DNA of 64,000 nucleotides from Asterochloris sp. CNOR1 (Eukaryota; Chlorophyta; Trebouxiophyceae; Trebouxiales; Trebouxiaceae): the NCBI GenBank assembly GCA_963969365.1, contig OZ017748.1, positions 2,973,001 through 3,037,000 of the forward strand. Reading direction: 5' to 3'. The notes below the pieces were generated by a model that worked only from the letters and a program-made list of their open reading frames with translations, had not been told where the DNA came from and searched no databases. The position numbers were made by a program, and so were the translations under genes. This document shows, piece by piece, positions 21,640 to 34,500 of the stretch; position 1 is the first letter of the stretch, and the number at the start of each line of letters is the position of its first letter.

Positions 21640-24600
21640 ATGTTTTTGTACAATCTGACACTCGGCAGGCCCTCAGGGATCCAGGTGAGCCAGTGTCCAG
21701 CCAAGTCGCCTGGAGCAGCTGCTACTGCTGTGCCCTGTCTGACCTCAACAAGCTCATATAGTCTGCCATCTACGGAGCCTTCTCAGAGCCTGACTCCAAG
21801 CTGCACGAGATTGTGGTTTCACGCGGCAAAGTGCTGGAGCTGCTGCGCCCAGATGAAAGTGGCAGAATGCAGACAATCTACTCCTCTGATGTGTTTGGTG
21901 TCATCAGGTGAGGCTCCTGTGCGCAAGGGCTATCTCCTAGTGGGGTGGGCCTGCCAATCTGCTCCAGGCCCACGTGAGGCCACGTACGGCTGCTTGAGGC
22001 GGGGGGTCTTTTTGCAGTCAGTGTACTGGCAGGCACAGCTACAAGCCAAGCTCTTGGCCCACAGCAGGCCACCTGCGCACACATGCCGCCTGAGACAGCA
22101 GACTGCCGTGCAGGGTGCTGATGCCCTTCAAACTGCCTGGCGACAAGCAGGACCATGTCATCATCGGCTCAGATGCTGGGCGGGTTGTCATTCTTAAGTT
22201 TGACAAGTCTCGGGGGGTTTTCAAGAAGGTGCATCAGGAGACCTTTGGCAAGTCGGGCTGTCGCCGCATTGTGCCAGGGCAGTACCTGGCCACAGACCCC
22301 GCAGGTGAGCCCTGCTGAAGCCAAGACTGGCCCTGAAGCTATGCTGGAACCAGAACAAGCTCACTGTGTGAGCCTGGCTGGGCGGTGGCTGTCCAGTGCT
22401 GTTTTGGGCCTTGCCAAAGCCGTGATGCCCTGTTTCTGAAGCAGGGGCTGGTGGGGCCTGCTGAAGCCATAGCTGGCCCTGCTGCATCAGAGTGCCTGCA
22501 ATTCAAGTGCATCTCTACATGCACCCTGCTGTGCTGGCATGATTGAGCATTGTTGGGCTGGCACGAGTAGTTTTGCTCCTGTGCTGCCTGCAGGACGCGC
22601 CTGTATGGTGGCAGCTGTAGAGAAGCAGAAGTTTGTGTACATCCTCAACAGGGACAGTGCTGCAAATTTGACCATCTCCTCCCCACTCGAGGCGCACAAG
22701 TCTCACAACGTCGTGTTCAGCATGACTGGCATTGACATGGGCTTTGACAACCCTGTGTTTGCCGCCATTGAGCTGGACTATGGGGATGTGGACCAGGTCA
22801 GTCCTCATAGCCATAGCTTGTCAGCTGGCAGCATGTATGGCTTTGACTTGAGCTTATGTTGATGGGGATTGAGCTGAAACAATGAGACATGGTACAGTAC
22901 CAGAAGTGGGCTCAGGCTGCGCCTGCATGTGTTGCAGGCATGAACCGCTTGAGCTGATGTGGGATCTGCTACACTGTTGGTGTTCACGCCTTTGAGCACT
23001 GCTGCGCCCTGCTGTGCAACAGGGCTGGCACACATTTTTTCCCTGACCTCTGCTTGTCAGGCCTTTACAAGATCCAAGGTGGGCTGCACCCTGTTACCAA
23101 ATGCCTGCAGGACCCCACAGGGGAGGCTGCAGCTGAGGCACAGAAGAACCTGGTGCTGTATGAGCTGGACCTGGGGCTGAACCACGTAAAACGGAAGTCG
23201 GCAGAGCCAATCGACAACGGGGCTAACCTTCTAATTCCCGTGCCTGCCACCTCTCCCACACCAAAGCCAACCGACCAGCCGTTCAGCTATGGCCCAGGCA
23301 AGCTGCTGCTTGCAGCCATGCGCATGTTGAGCATGACTGGGCGCAGCAACTACGTGTTGTTTCGGCTGTGGGCTTTGAAGTGGTGTTTTCCAGTTCGGAG
23401 ATCACCAGGGGTGTCCAGCTTGACGCTGAGATGGCCTCCTGCGGAAAGCCTATGCCGCTGACACAGGCCCTGCGGGCCCCAGTGGCCGCAAAGCTCACTC
23501 CCCATGCTGCAGGTGGCGTCCTGGTGTGCGCTGAGAACTTCATCTTCTACAAGAAGGAGGGTTTTGAGCGCAACATCCAGGCAGTCATTCCCCGTCGCAA
23601 CACCCTCAACGAGGACCGCGGCGTCCTCATCACTGCCTGGTCGGTGCACAAGCCCAAGGCCGGCTTCTTCTTCCTGCTCCAGGCAAGTGTACCTGGTGGC
23701 CATGATTGTTGTCATGGCAGCCCGCTCAGCTGAACATGTTTGCCCTTTCTAGTGCAACAGCCTCTGCACAAGGCTGGGTGCTGCTTGCTGCTCCAGGCAA
23801 AATGCCCTCTGCTGAGACACTGTCCTGCTGTCGCTGCAGAGTGAGTATGGTGACATATACAAGGTCACCCTGAGCACATCTCCGGGCAACAAGGCGGATG
23901 TGACTGACTTGGAGATCAAATACTTTGACACGATCGCACCCTGCACCTCCATCTGCGTGCTGCGCTCGGGCTTCCTGTTTGCCGCCTCTGAGTTCAGCAA
24001 CCATGCCCTCTACCAGTTCCAGGTGAGCTTGAGGGGGTACCAGCCTGCACAATTGGCCATGACCAGCATGCACATGGTGCCCATGTGTCCACATCCCACT
24101 CTGCAACTTCATCTGCAAGCTAGCACCTTCACAATGGCCTGCATACTGTGTTAGCACGTGACATGGCTGGCCTGCCTCCCCTGGTCAAGCATCAAGCTGC
24201 GTGCAGCCTTGCCAGCAGCTTGTTCGCTGTGTTGTGGCCAGACTGAGGCAAGGTCATCTCTGCTGCAGTCAACTGGTGAGGAGGACCCCGTGTTGTCACG
24301 AGCTTCAGAGCTGCAGCAGAGCGAGGAGGGGTTTGCTCCTGTCTTCTTCAACCCTCGCCCCTTGACCTGCCTGGTACTGATTGATGAGATGGAGAGCCTC
24401 ATGCCAGTTACACACATGGAGGTGAGCTGCCCGCAAGCAGCAAACCGCCCAGCTGGCTTTCTCCATTGTTGTCATGGGGTACCACAAAGGGAACCCTGCT
24501 GCACTTTCGGGGCTGCAACCTGCTGGGAGCTGCTGCAGACACTGTTTCGACCCTTACTGCTGGGCACAATGCCACGCTGCAGGCTGTCACTGCCAATTGA

Positions 24601-27600
24601 TGCTGCAGCCACTGCTGTGCTACCTGCCTCCGGCTGAGTGCACCCTCATGCAGGTGGCCAACCTCCTAAACGAGGAGATCCCTCAGATCTACGCTGCCTG
24701 CGGGAGGGGGCCGCGCAGCAGTTTGAAGGTGCTGCGCCCAGGCCTTGCTGTCACCGAGATGGCGGTCTCGCCGCTGCCCGGAAATCCCACGGCTGTTTGG
24801 ACAATCAAACGCCACATTGGTGATGATTTTGACGCCTACATCATCGTCTCCTTCACCAATGCCACTTTGGTAAGCTTTGAGGGCCTCCTCCAGTGCTTGG
24901 CTTTGGGTGCCTCTGCCATGCTGCATCCACCTTTGTTGGGGTGGTTGCAGGCTGCCTGCCTCTAAGACACAGCTCAAGCCTTCATCTGCCTGTGCTGTGC
25001 TGCAGCAGAACATAATAATTTGACAAAGTCGCTGCTTCAAGCCTGGGAGCATGAATTAGCTGCCCTGTGCATCAAAGGTGCTGCACTGGCACAGCACTGT
25101 CCTCCACGCTGCAGGTGCTCTCCATTGGTGAGACAGTTGAGGAGGTCAGCGATTCAGGCTTCTTGGCCACATCCCCCACCCTGAGGACGCAGCTGCTGGT
25201 GGATGACTCCATGCTGCAGGTGAGCACAGTTGCTGTCTGTTCTGGCCTGATGAAGGGCAGCACTGCACTGTTTAGTTTCCCTAATCTGGGAAGTGCGCTG
25301 TGCGTGGTGTGCTGCAGCCAGGCATGCCTCAGGCTGCAGGCCTCAGCCTGCCAGCAGCTGGCAGCTGCTCGGGGTGGCCACTGTTGTGCCGAGAGCTAGC
25401 TGCAAGCCTGCATCTGGCGGAGAACCAGTTCTGTCCCTCGGGCTGCAGAAGCTGCTTGTCATGCGTGAAGGCAGTGCGATTGCTTGTGGAGTGTCTGGCC
25501 AGCCTCAGAAAGGTCAGCACACAAGGCCTTGCTGGCAAGGGCATGGGCGCTGCAGGCCCATGCTGGTGACAGCGAGGGTTTGGGCGTGTGGCACCGTTGG
25601 TGTTGCTGGGAGGTTGCAGCAAGCCTGTGGCAGGAGTCAGGCTGATTTACACGTTCTGGGGGAGAGAACCCTTTGCCAGCCGCGCCCATGGATCCTGACC
25701 CGCTCCGCCTGCTGCAGATTCACCCTCAAGGCCTCAGGCACATTGCACCTGGGCGCCGGGTGAATGAGTGGCGAGCGCCTGGCCGCAAGGTCATCACCCA
25801 TGCAGCCAGCAATGAGCGACAGGTGGTCATCGCCCTGTCAGGGGGTGAAATCATCTACTTTGAAATGGAGTTCACCACCAACCAGCTGATGGAGGTCGAG
25901 AAGAAGGACCTCTCTGGTGAGTCTGCCTTCACCGAGTCTGCAGAACAGACCATCTGGAGGTGAGTGAGGGTTTGTTGCCGCTTCCCTGGATCACGAAGCA
26001 GATCAGGCTGGCGCAGGCACTCCTGCCCCAGGTCTGCTGCACCTGCAGGGGCACCCTTGCTTCTGTGGCAGGGCTGCACCCTCAGGTGGACCCTGCTTAT
26101 CTGGCTGGGCTGCTCCTGCAGCCAGACTTTGCTGCTGACTGCGGCTGCAGAATTCAATGCCCAAGTTTGCAGCGTCAAGCAAATGCACCAGTGGTACTTG
26201 CATGTATCAATTCGTGAGAGGCAGTGACTGGCTGCTGTTTGTAGGCACTGCAGCCATTGCCAGCCGGTGTGATGCCTGGCTGCCGTGTGTGCAGGTGATG
26301 TGGCCTGCATGGATCTGGGGCAGGTGCCGACAGGGAGGCAGCGCTCAAGATTCCTGGCCGTCGGCAGCCATGACCAGACGGTAAGGCGACTTGGTGATGA
26401 ACGCTTTGGGGCCTGCCAAACAGTGCTGCTGTGGGTTCCTACTCGCTCTGCTAGCCAGCAGGCTGTCCTGCCGGCAAGGGCCCTTCGGATGCTTGGCAGC
26501 ATGTCAAACTCAATAACATGAGATGCTTGCTGACCTACAGGTCCGCATCCTGAGCCTGGATCCTGACGAGAGCATGAAGGCGCTGGGACTGCAAGCTGTG
26601 CAGGCACAACCTGACAGCCTGCTGCTCCTGGACACGGCTGGGACTGAGGAGGGTGGGGCTGTGGGCGACCTGTTCCTTCACACAGGCAAGCGGGGCAGCA
26701 ACAGGCACAGCCTCTAGGTGGTGCAGCCAGATGCTCAATGACTATTGTGGACCAGGTGCAGACCGCCAGGCACAGCTCAACCCTATTCTGCCTTGAGAAG
26801 CTTGAACCAACCCGAGTTCGCCTCTCGCATGACTGACATGATGTACATCACCTCTGAGGGGACACCTACTGAACTGCCAAGGATCTTGCCCATGCTCAAA
26901 ATTGACCCCCTGGTTGCACTTTGCAGGGCTCAACAACGGAGTGCTGCTTCGGACACAGGTGGACCGCACCACAGGGGCGATGTCAGACACCCGCACCAGA
27001 TTCCTGGGGACCAAGCCGCCCAAGCTGTTTGGGGCCAATGTCAAGGGCCAGCGGGCCATGCTGGCCCTCTCTAAGAGGCCCTGGCTGGGCTACTCTGACA
27101 TGGGCAGATACAACCTGACACCCCTGTCCTATGAGACCCTTGACTTTGCCTCAGGTGGGCTGCCATGCATATAGAGGTGGCTCAGCATGCCCCTGCATCA
27201 TCTGGTTTGCAGATCAACACCTTTTGAGCAGGCAAATCACACTCTGGAAATGCTGATAAGACGCTGCACCATCAGGACTGCAGACTATTGATGCAGACGG
27301 GTGCCAGCGCTCTGAGATGTTGCTTTATGCTCCTTGCTTACACTGCTGCTGCCTTAGACCAGTTCCTAAAGGGCTTTGTAGCTGCTGCAAAGCACACTCT
27401 GCGAAGCTGAGCTGGCCAAGCCACTTTGCAAAGCTGGGCCTTCACTTGCTGCACCCACACCTGTTTCTGCCTGCTCGCTGCACTGCTGCTGCTGTTGTAC
27501 AGGCTCTGCATGAGGACTAGTGCCCAGAGGGCTTAATGGCTGTGGCCAAGGAAATCTCCAGTGATCTGGGTTGTCGTCCGCTGCGCCCAAAGTGCTTCAT

Positions 27601-30600
27601 GGCTGGGGCCAATTGGGCTGTTGCTCTTTGCTGCCACATTTGCTTGCTTACAACAACACTTCTGCCCTTGTACAGGCTTTGCGTCAGATCAGTGCCCAGA
27701 AGGGTTTGTGGCTGTGGCCAAGAACACTCTGCGAATTCTGACTCTAGAGCGCCTAGGGGAGCCCTTCAACCAGCAGCTGTGTCGCCTCAGATATACGCCC
27801 AGAAAGTTTGTCATCCACCAGGAACATAAGGTGCGACAGGTCTGGATGTGCAGAATGCTGCTGCCGGTTGCTGGCCCCTCTCCAGCAGGCCTGCGCGTTG
27901 TAAGGCGTCAGCCACCTTGTTACCAAAGTGTCGACCGTGCCCGCTTGCAGACGTCCAGCAACATCTTTGTGATGCATTGGCCATGCTGGCAGTCCTTGTG
28001 CCTCAGTAAGCTGCATGCAGCAACACACTGTAGGTGCAGCTTCACCATGTTGTTGCAGGTCCTGGTCATTATCGAGTCTGACGCTGCATCAGTCCCCTGG
28101 CAAGAAAGACTTGATCAGCAGCAGGAGGTCAAAAAGGAGGATGGTACTGTGCAGATGACGTCTGCTGAGGTGGGGCTCCTCGCCTTCCTCCATCCTGCAG
28201 CACCTGCTGCCTCTTCTGCCTTTCACGTTTTGTCTGATGCAACTCTGATGGTCGTGTGACAGCCTGCCCATCAGCATCACACTGCACCATGACCTGAAGG
28301 CATGCTGCCTGCTGCACCTCTGCTGCACAGTGATGGGCTGCCTGCTGTTTGTTGCTGGTGTAGTCACTATTGGTGGTTGCTGAAGGGCTGCGTGCAGCAT
28401 CTGTGCCGCCTGCTGTTGCAGTATGCTGCATGGCTCAGAAGCAGCACTCTGCAGCGTTCAGCCAGCTCCCCTTTCTCGATGCATGCTGCAGAGCCCTGAG
28501 CTGAACCTTGCTGCAGTGAGCTTTGTTTGCTGCGTAATCTATGCTGCCACTGGTGAGCTGGTCTCAACAGCCTGCTGAAGCCTTCCTGTCACTGCATGCT
28601 GCCTACCCTGATGTGAATTCAACAGAGGAATAGGCCATTGCCTGCTGCAGCCACCTGCTGCTCGATGGGCATGCTTCTAAGGATAACCTGCCATCTGCAG
28701 CTACAGCTTTGTTCTACATGCTGTCTGCTGCAGGGCGCCGAGCTAGCCACCTGCTGCCCGTCGCGTCTGTAGGGCTCTGAACAGCAATGCGCCCTGGCCT
28801 GCTATTGCAGCCTACATCCAGCTTCTTTCTGTGCGCTGCAGGGTCCTGAGCAGGATGACACTCGTGCAGAGCAGGAGGCCCAGTATGGATACCCAAAGGC
28901 TGATCCTACCAAGTGGGCCTCCTGCGTGCGTGTGGTGGACCCGATCACTCTGGCCACTGCCAGCGTGCTGGAGCTGGACAACAACGAGGCTGCCATCAGC
29001 ATGTGCCTGGTGCGCTTTGCGGGGCAGACTGGTGCCAACAGCCCCATGCTGGCTGTGGGCACAGTCAAGGGGCTGGGCTTCTACCCCAGGGCAGCTGAAG
29101 GTGGGTCGTTGTGCCTCCATGCTTGACCTGTCCTGCAAGCCGACATTGCAGGAAGTGCCTCCTGCTGCAGCAGTGGACAATCTCTGCGCGGACCGCCGGG
29201 CCTCAATGGCCCTTGACGGTTGTGTCAAGCCTGTAAAACGCGTCAGCTCCTCTTGTGCACTAGTTCAGGGGCGCCACGGCCTGCAGAAAGCTGCCAGTGC
29301 CGCCTGCAGATGGGTATGTGCGCCTGTACCGCTTCGTTGACAATGGGCGGCGGCTTGAGATGGTACACATCACGTCAGTGGCTGGCATCCCTGGAGCCAT
29401 GGCAGGCTTCAAGGGCCGCCTGCTTGTGGGAGTCAACTCAATCCTGCGCCTGTACGACCTGGGCAAGAAGAAGCTGCTGCGCAAGGCAGAGTACAGAAGG
29501 TGAGACTGTCTCGCTATGCAGGGCACAGCAGGTCAGGTTGCTGGAGCAGAGCAAAGCCAGCGCAAGTGTGCACAGCAATGCTGGGCATATGTGGCTCCTT
29601 TAACCATCTATGATGCAGTGCAGTCCCTTTGGCTACGGCCACCCACTGGGGAGCATGCTATGCATCAGCAGGGACACCAAGCATGCAGGCTAGCAAGACT
29701 GCTAGCAGCAGGCACATTCACTGGCAGGCTGCATGCTCATGTCTCTGCCCAGAGCGTCATCATCAAGGGTGCCAGAGCCTTTGTTGAGGGTGCAGGAATT
29801 GCAGGGCAGCCAGCCTCAAGTTTGTTGCCTGCAGGCTGCCCACACACATCTCTGCCCTGAGTGTCATGGGCGACAGGATCTATGTGGGGGATGCCCAGGA
29901 GTCCCTGTTTTACATGAAGTACAAGAAAGCAGAAAACCAGCTGTATATCTACGCCGACGACTCCACCTCCCGCCACATCTCCTGCACCTTGCAGCTGGAT
30001 TATGACACAGTCTGCGGCGCTGACAAGTTTGGCAACATCTTCATTGCCAGGCTGCCCTCGGAGATCTCAGCTCAGGTGGGATGCTTGCTTCAAATCACTC
30101 AGCCGTCGCCAAAGCTTTGCTTGGGAGCTGCAGCACCTGGCTTGCCTGGATGATGGCGCAACACCATGCTTCTATATGACAACGGCAGGCAGCATGCTAC
30201 CTCTCTGCCTTACAGATTGCGCAGCTACTGGCGGCCCACTTGCTCATTTTGAAGATGACGCCTTTTGTCCGCCCTGTTGCTTCCTCCAGCCAGGAAGCAA
30301 CCTGCAGATGGAGGCTGAAATCAGGGTTGCAGGCTGATCTTGACAGCTGCTGCCTGCTTCCCTGGTTGCATGACCCTTCAGCCCAGCAAGTGATAGCTGC
30401 AGAGCGAAACGGACCTCATCGGCAGCAGGCTGCTGCTCTGTGACAGGCTGCTGCTCTGTGACAATGGCGGGCTGGCCTGTTCATGAAATCACAAAGTGCT
30501 GTTTTGCAGATTGAGGATGACCCCACTGGCGGCAAGTATGCCGCCGTGTCCAGCATCCTCAACGGCGCCCCCCACAAGCTGGAGAACATCATTCAGTTCC

Positions 30601-31338
30601 ATGTTGGTGACATGGTGACCAGCCTGCAGCGGGCAGTCATGCAGCCTGGTGGACAGGAGAGCATCATCTATGGAACAGTCATGGGAGGCATCGGTGAGCC
30701 CTGCCCAGCATGTCGGCGTTTGCCTGCAACAGGGGGGCTTGATTGTGTCCCTGCTGTCATAGTCAGCTTATTTTGGGTGTGTGCACACTAGAGGGGGCAA
30801 ACCTTTGCTGTGCTGCCTGTGGACTGCATAATTGCAGATTGAACTTGTTTTGTAAGTACGATTGCTGGGGCTGTGAGGCCTGAGGAAGTGGGAGTGAGGG
30901 CAGCTTTGATGGCTGTGAAATTCAGGCGACACGTCTTTGTACCTTGAATTCTGCTGCCTGTGCAGGTGCCCTGTTGCCCCTGACCTCTAGAGAAGACACT
31001 GACTTCTTCTCCCACCTGGAGATGCACCTACGGCAGGAGAACCCCCCACTGGCAGGGCGGGATCATATGGCCTACCGCAGTTACTACTTCCCTGTCAAAG
31101 ATGTGCTTGATGGGGATCTGTGCGAACAGTACACCCAAGTGAGCTGCTTTTGTGCTTGGCACCTGCGCACCTGGAGCTCCTTGGCTTTCCAATCTGGCTA
31201 CCAGCTGTCATGCAAAACTCACGGTGTGTGCTTGCGCAGATCACACCCGACAAGCAAAAGGCGATTGCAGAGGAGTTGGACCGCAACCCTGGCGAGGTGC
31301 TGAAGAAGCTTGAAGACGTCCGGAATCGCATTCTCTGA
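21640..31338 (+). CDS. SF3B3: Splicing factor 3B subunit 3 (SF3b130/SAP130), complete
   Basis: Triple beta-propeller subunit of the SF3b complex in U2 snRNP, needed for branch-site recognition in the nucleus. Starts MFLYNLTL at 21640 (exon 21640-21684), matching the conserved N-terminus. Further blocks in order: [16 protein letters not shown] (exon 21760-21907), [19 protein letters not shown] (about 22240), [78 protein letters not shown] (about 24695), [29 protein letters not shown]-like block (26340), [44 protein letters not shown] (27677 on), [30 protein letters not shown] (29450), [20 protein letters not shown], and [18 protein letters not shown] (31080). Stop TGA 31336-31338 after LEDVRNRIL. 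The whole protein of about 1,200 residues appears intact. The 217-bp gap to the next gene is short. Introns around 27.4 and 28.6 kb carry decayed exon copies. Confidence 0.97.
27357..27740 (+). repeat. Three serial copies of an SF3B3 exon start
   Basis: The real exon follows TACAG near 27676 and encodes [22 protein letters not shown] copy with two in-frame stops starts near 27515, and an older one near 27357. Aligned points lie at 27357, 27515 and 27687, spacings of 158 and 172 bp. The second copy shares 14 identical bases with the exon (27537-27550 and 27709-27722); the first shares ACACTCTGCGAA. Flanking intron sequence is repeated too. Confidence 0.8.
28492..28870 (+). repeat. Serial copies of an SF3B3 acceptor and exon start
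   Basis: The real exon begins at 28842 ([17 protein letters not shown]). Similar starts follow CAG or TAG at 28492, 28734 and 28773. The copy at 28773 is the clearest. The others are weak and could be chance, given how common CTGCAG is here. Confidence 0.45.
30427..30462 (+). repeat. Perfect 18-bp tandem duplication in an SF3B3 intron
   Basis: Two adjacent identical 18-base copies beginning AGGCTGCTGCTC. A recent slippage or duplication event, as the copies are unmutated. Confidence 0.85.
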
Positions 31339-31555
31339 TCGTCCCCACCATAATCACGACATGCACCTGGTCTACATTCATTGAGTGTCATTTTGGGGAC
31401 CAGCATGCCACGGCGTTTGAAGTTGACCTGCAAAACCCTCTCGTAGGGGTGTGAGCTCGATCCTGCTGAGCGATTCTAGCATGCACCAGCGACATGACAA
31501 GATGGAGCAGCGAGTTTGATTGTTGAGTTGTTTGATCTGTCGGCCCAGCTTTCAG
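31339..31555. promoter_or_regulatory. Short gap between SF3B3 and the dynein gene
   Basis: 217 bp between the SF3B3 stop and the predicted dynein ATG, same strand. It must contain the SF3B3 3' UTR end and the dynein promoter. No TGTAA and no known element was seen. Confidence 0.4.
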
Positions 31556-34500
31556 ATGGCATCCGTCCAGACCGCTACTGAAGTGGTGAGGCATTGATGC
31601 ATCAGTCCACATTGGTTTGGTGCATGCAGGGGAGGTCCCATCCGATTGCGCCGCTGACATGTACAGTCTTACACTTCTCTGCGGGGGACACTGTGCTGCA
31701 ATGCCTCATACTTGATGTGCCATCCTATCTGCTGTGTGTTGCAGGCTGGTGCGGCTCCTCAGCCAGCAAGTGGTTGCCTGGAATGGGTAAAGGAAAAGCT
31801 GCAGTTGGTGAGGCACATTGTGACAGACCAGACATGATGCTGCATCAAACTCGCAGTTTCTGGCATACCTGCTGTCATGCTGCTGCCTTGAGGCATCATG
31901 CTCATTGTGATCATCAGCCTGATGCTGCAGCTCACGCCAATGAACCTTGCCGAGGCTCAAGAGCCCTCACAGTGGGTGGCAGAGGTGTGGAGCCCAGCAG
32001 AGCATGAGGGGTCAGTGCAGACCTTCCTCAGCAGCCTCAAGGTATCGCTCCAAGTTGACCTGTCCCACTCTGTGATTGCTGCTGGAAGCTGCGTGTCAGG
32101 CTCACTCCCTGTCAAGGCTGCACTGGTGCTTGCTGCACTGATGGTGCATGAGACAGTCTGCTGTCACGTAGAGGAGCAGAGTTTCCTGTAAGCAACCAAG
32201 CATTCTCCCATGGAGCAATGGCGACAACACCCTCTGGCTCTGGCCTGTACACAGGTCGGCAGGCTATTTGCGACGGTGGAGCGCGGCAGCCCCAGCAAGT
32301 TGGCACTGACCACAGACGTGCCTGCTGGTTTTGACCAGGCCCTCTACTTTGTGCGAGATGTGGAGCAGCTGTGCCTTCCTGAGAACATCCAGGTAAAGTC
32401 CCCATCAGCGCTGCCAGCCATGATGGGCTCTCCGACTTGCTCTCAGTGGTCACTTTGGGCTGCTTACTTATCTGCAGTCCCCTGAGGCATACATGATTCG
32501 GCTGTAGCCAGAGCAACACAGGCTTCGAGTCCTGCAATGCAATGCCCCCAGGGACCACTGACTATGCTGGACATGGGACCACTGAGGCACCTGTGGGTGC
32601 ACAGCACAGCGGTTCCCTGAGGACAGCAATGCCCTGAGGGCTGCTTGGCTGCGCTGCAGAGCGTTGTGCAATTTGGGCTCATCCAGGGCGGCGACAGCAT
32701 GGAGGCCCTGCTGCGCCTCATGTCTGGGCTGTACGTGCCCTCAGTGCTGTCCAGCACCAACTGGCCTGAGAGCGTGAAGAAGGACTTCACGGGGCAGCTG
32801 CACAAGTTCATGGCCAACCTGACAGAGACTGTCTATGGCATGAAAGGCAAGACCGTGCTCTACACCCCTCAGGAGGACCTCCAGGATCCAATGGCTGCTG
32901 CAAAAGACAAGGTAAGCCCCCCGTTATAGAAAGGGATTGCAGCCTGCTGGGACCAAGCCCAGCAGCTGCCCTGAGTTGGAAACAGGCAGGGGTCCTTCTG
33001 AGCCACAGCAATCCCACATTTGAGACCGAGACAACATAGCCAAGGGGTGGTGGTTTTGCTGAAGTACTTGACAAGCCGTCAAGCAGGAGTTTGTAGCTGA
33101 GGCCTGGGCGCTGAGGCACTCAGCTACACAGCTGCGTGCCTAACTGACTGCTTAAGGTTGCTGCCGCCCTGCAGGATCTGGTGCAGCGATTGGAGTCCAC
33201 CATCATCCACTGGACCAGGCAGATCAAGGAGGTGGTCAACCAGCAGGTCAGCCCCAGTGTGCCACGCACCACCTGTCTGGTGCAGGCACTGCCTCATGTG
33301 GAATGAAGATGCTGCCACCATAGACTGGGCTTCGCAATGGCAGGCAGGGCAGCACAGGCAGGGCTGCCAACAGCAGTGCAGCCACAGCCCCTAAGCAAGC
33401 CCAAAGGGAGCGTGCACACTTTCGCCAGGCAGCCTGCAGGCCGGCCTATAGTCACGGGCTCGTGCAGAACGAGGATGCTACCGCCATGGCTTGGGCTTAC
33501 GCGACGGCAGGCAGGACAGCACAGGCAGGCCTGTCAGCAGCAGTGCAGCCACAGCCTCTGATCAAGCTACCAGGAAGGCGTAGGCCGACCTGCTGGCCGC
33601 AGCATCGCACACACTTTCCGGGGGCAGCACTGGGACAGGGGCGGCACATTGGCATGCAGTCAAGCGTCGGCAGGTCTGCTGACAAGCGCACATGTGCTGC
33701 AGGATGACAGTGACCTGGCTGAGCGGGCAGGGCCCCTGGCTGAGATCGAGTTCTGGCATTTGCGCACTGTGGATTTGGGTGGCATCAGGGACCAGCTGGA
33801 TGACAAAGGTCCGTGTCTCTCCTGGCAGCTGGCTGCCCTTCAGCTGCCTGATGAGTGTGTCTGCAGATGCTGTACGCAAAGCTGCCTGCTGGACGGCAAC
33901 TGCCACTCAACTGGCCTCTTTGATCGTCAGCCTCCTGCTGCACCTGGCGCTTCATACAACCTGGGTGCCCAAGCTGCTGCAGATAGCTGCCATTTGCTTG
34001 CTGCAAGGCGGGCATTGCTTGATGCTGTGTGACTGCCTGCTGCAGTTGGAGGTCACAAAGCTGTGGCAGTGCTGGTCCACAGCAAGTCATGATGCCTTGT
34101 GCGCGCTGCTGCAGAAGTCATGCAAATTGTGGCAGTGCTGCACCATGGCAAGTCCTCATACCTGGCCCCCTTTCTGAGCCTGCGGGACATCATCTTGAAG
34201 GAAGCTGCAGTGGCAGAAGATAATCTTAAATTCCTGCACTGCCTTGAGGAGCCCTGCCAGCTGCTGGCGAAGTCCTCCCCACAGGTGAGAGTGCTGGCAC
34301 TGCTCCGTGCTCTGTGCTCCCCTGCAGCTGGCATGCATTATGAATCCCCCCACCGGATGGGGCCAGCGATGGCTTGCATGCCTTACTGGCAGTGCAGTCA
34401 GGGTCTGCTGCGCAGCTGAGCTGCCAGCAGCCTGTCTTCCATTGCTGTGCACCTGGACTGTGCCACACACTTCCAAAACATCAGCTGCCTGCCGGCAGCA

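Noticed and set aside
25855-26607. 250-codon open frame on the minus strand
   Set aside because: It lies opposite SF3B3 exons and introns. Composition follows the GC-rich plus-strand coding sequence and no domain is seen.
27500-27590. Alternative functional SF3B3 exon
   Set aside because: The copy has two in-frame stop codons and loses similarity after about 45 bases, so it is treated as a decayed duplicate.
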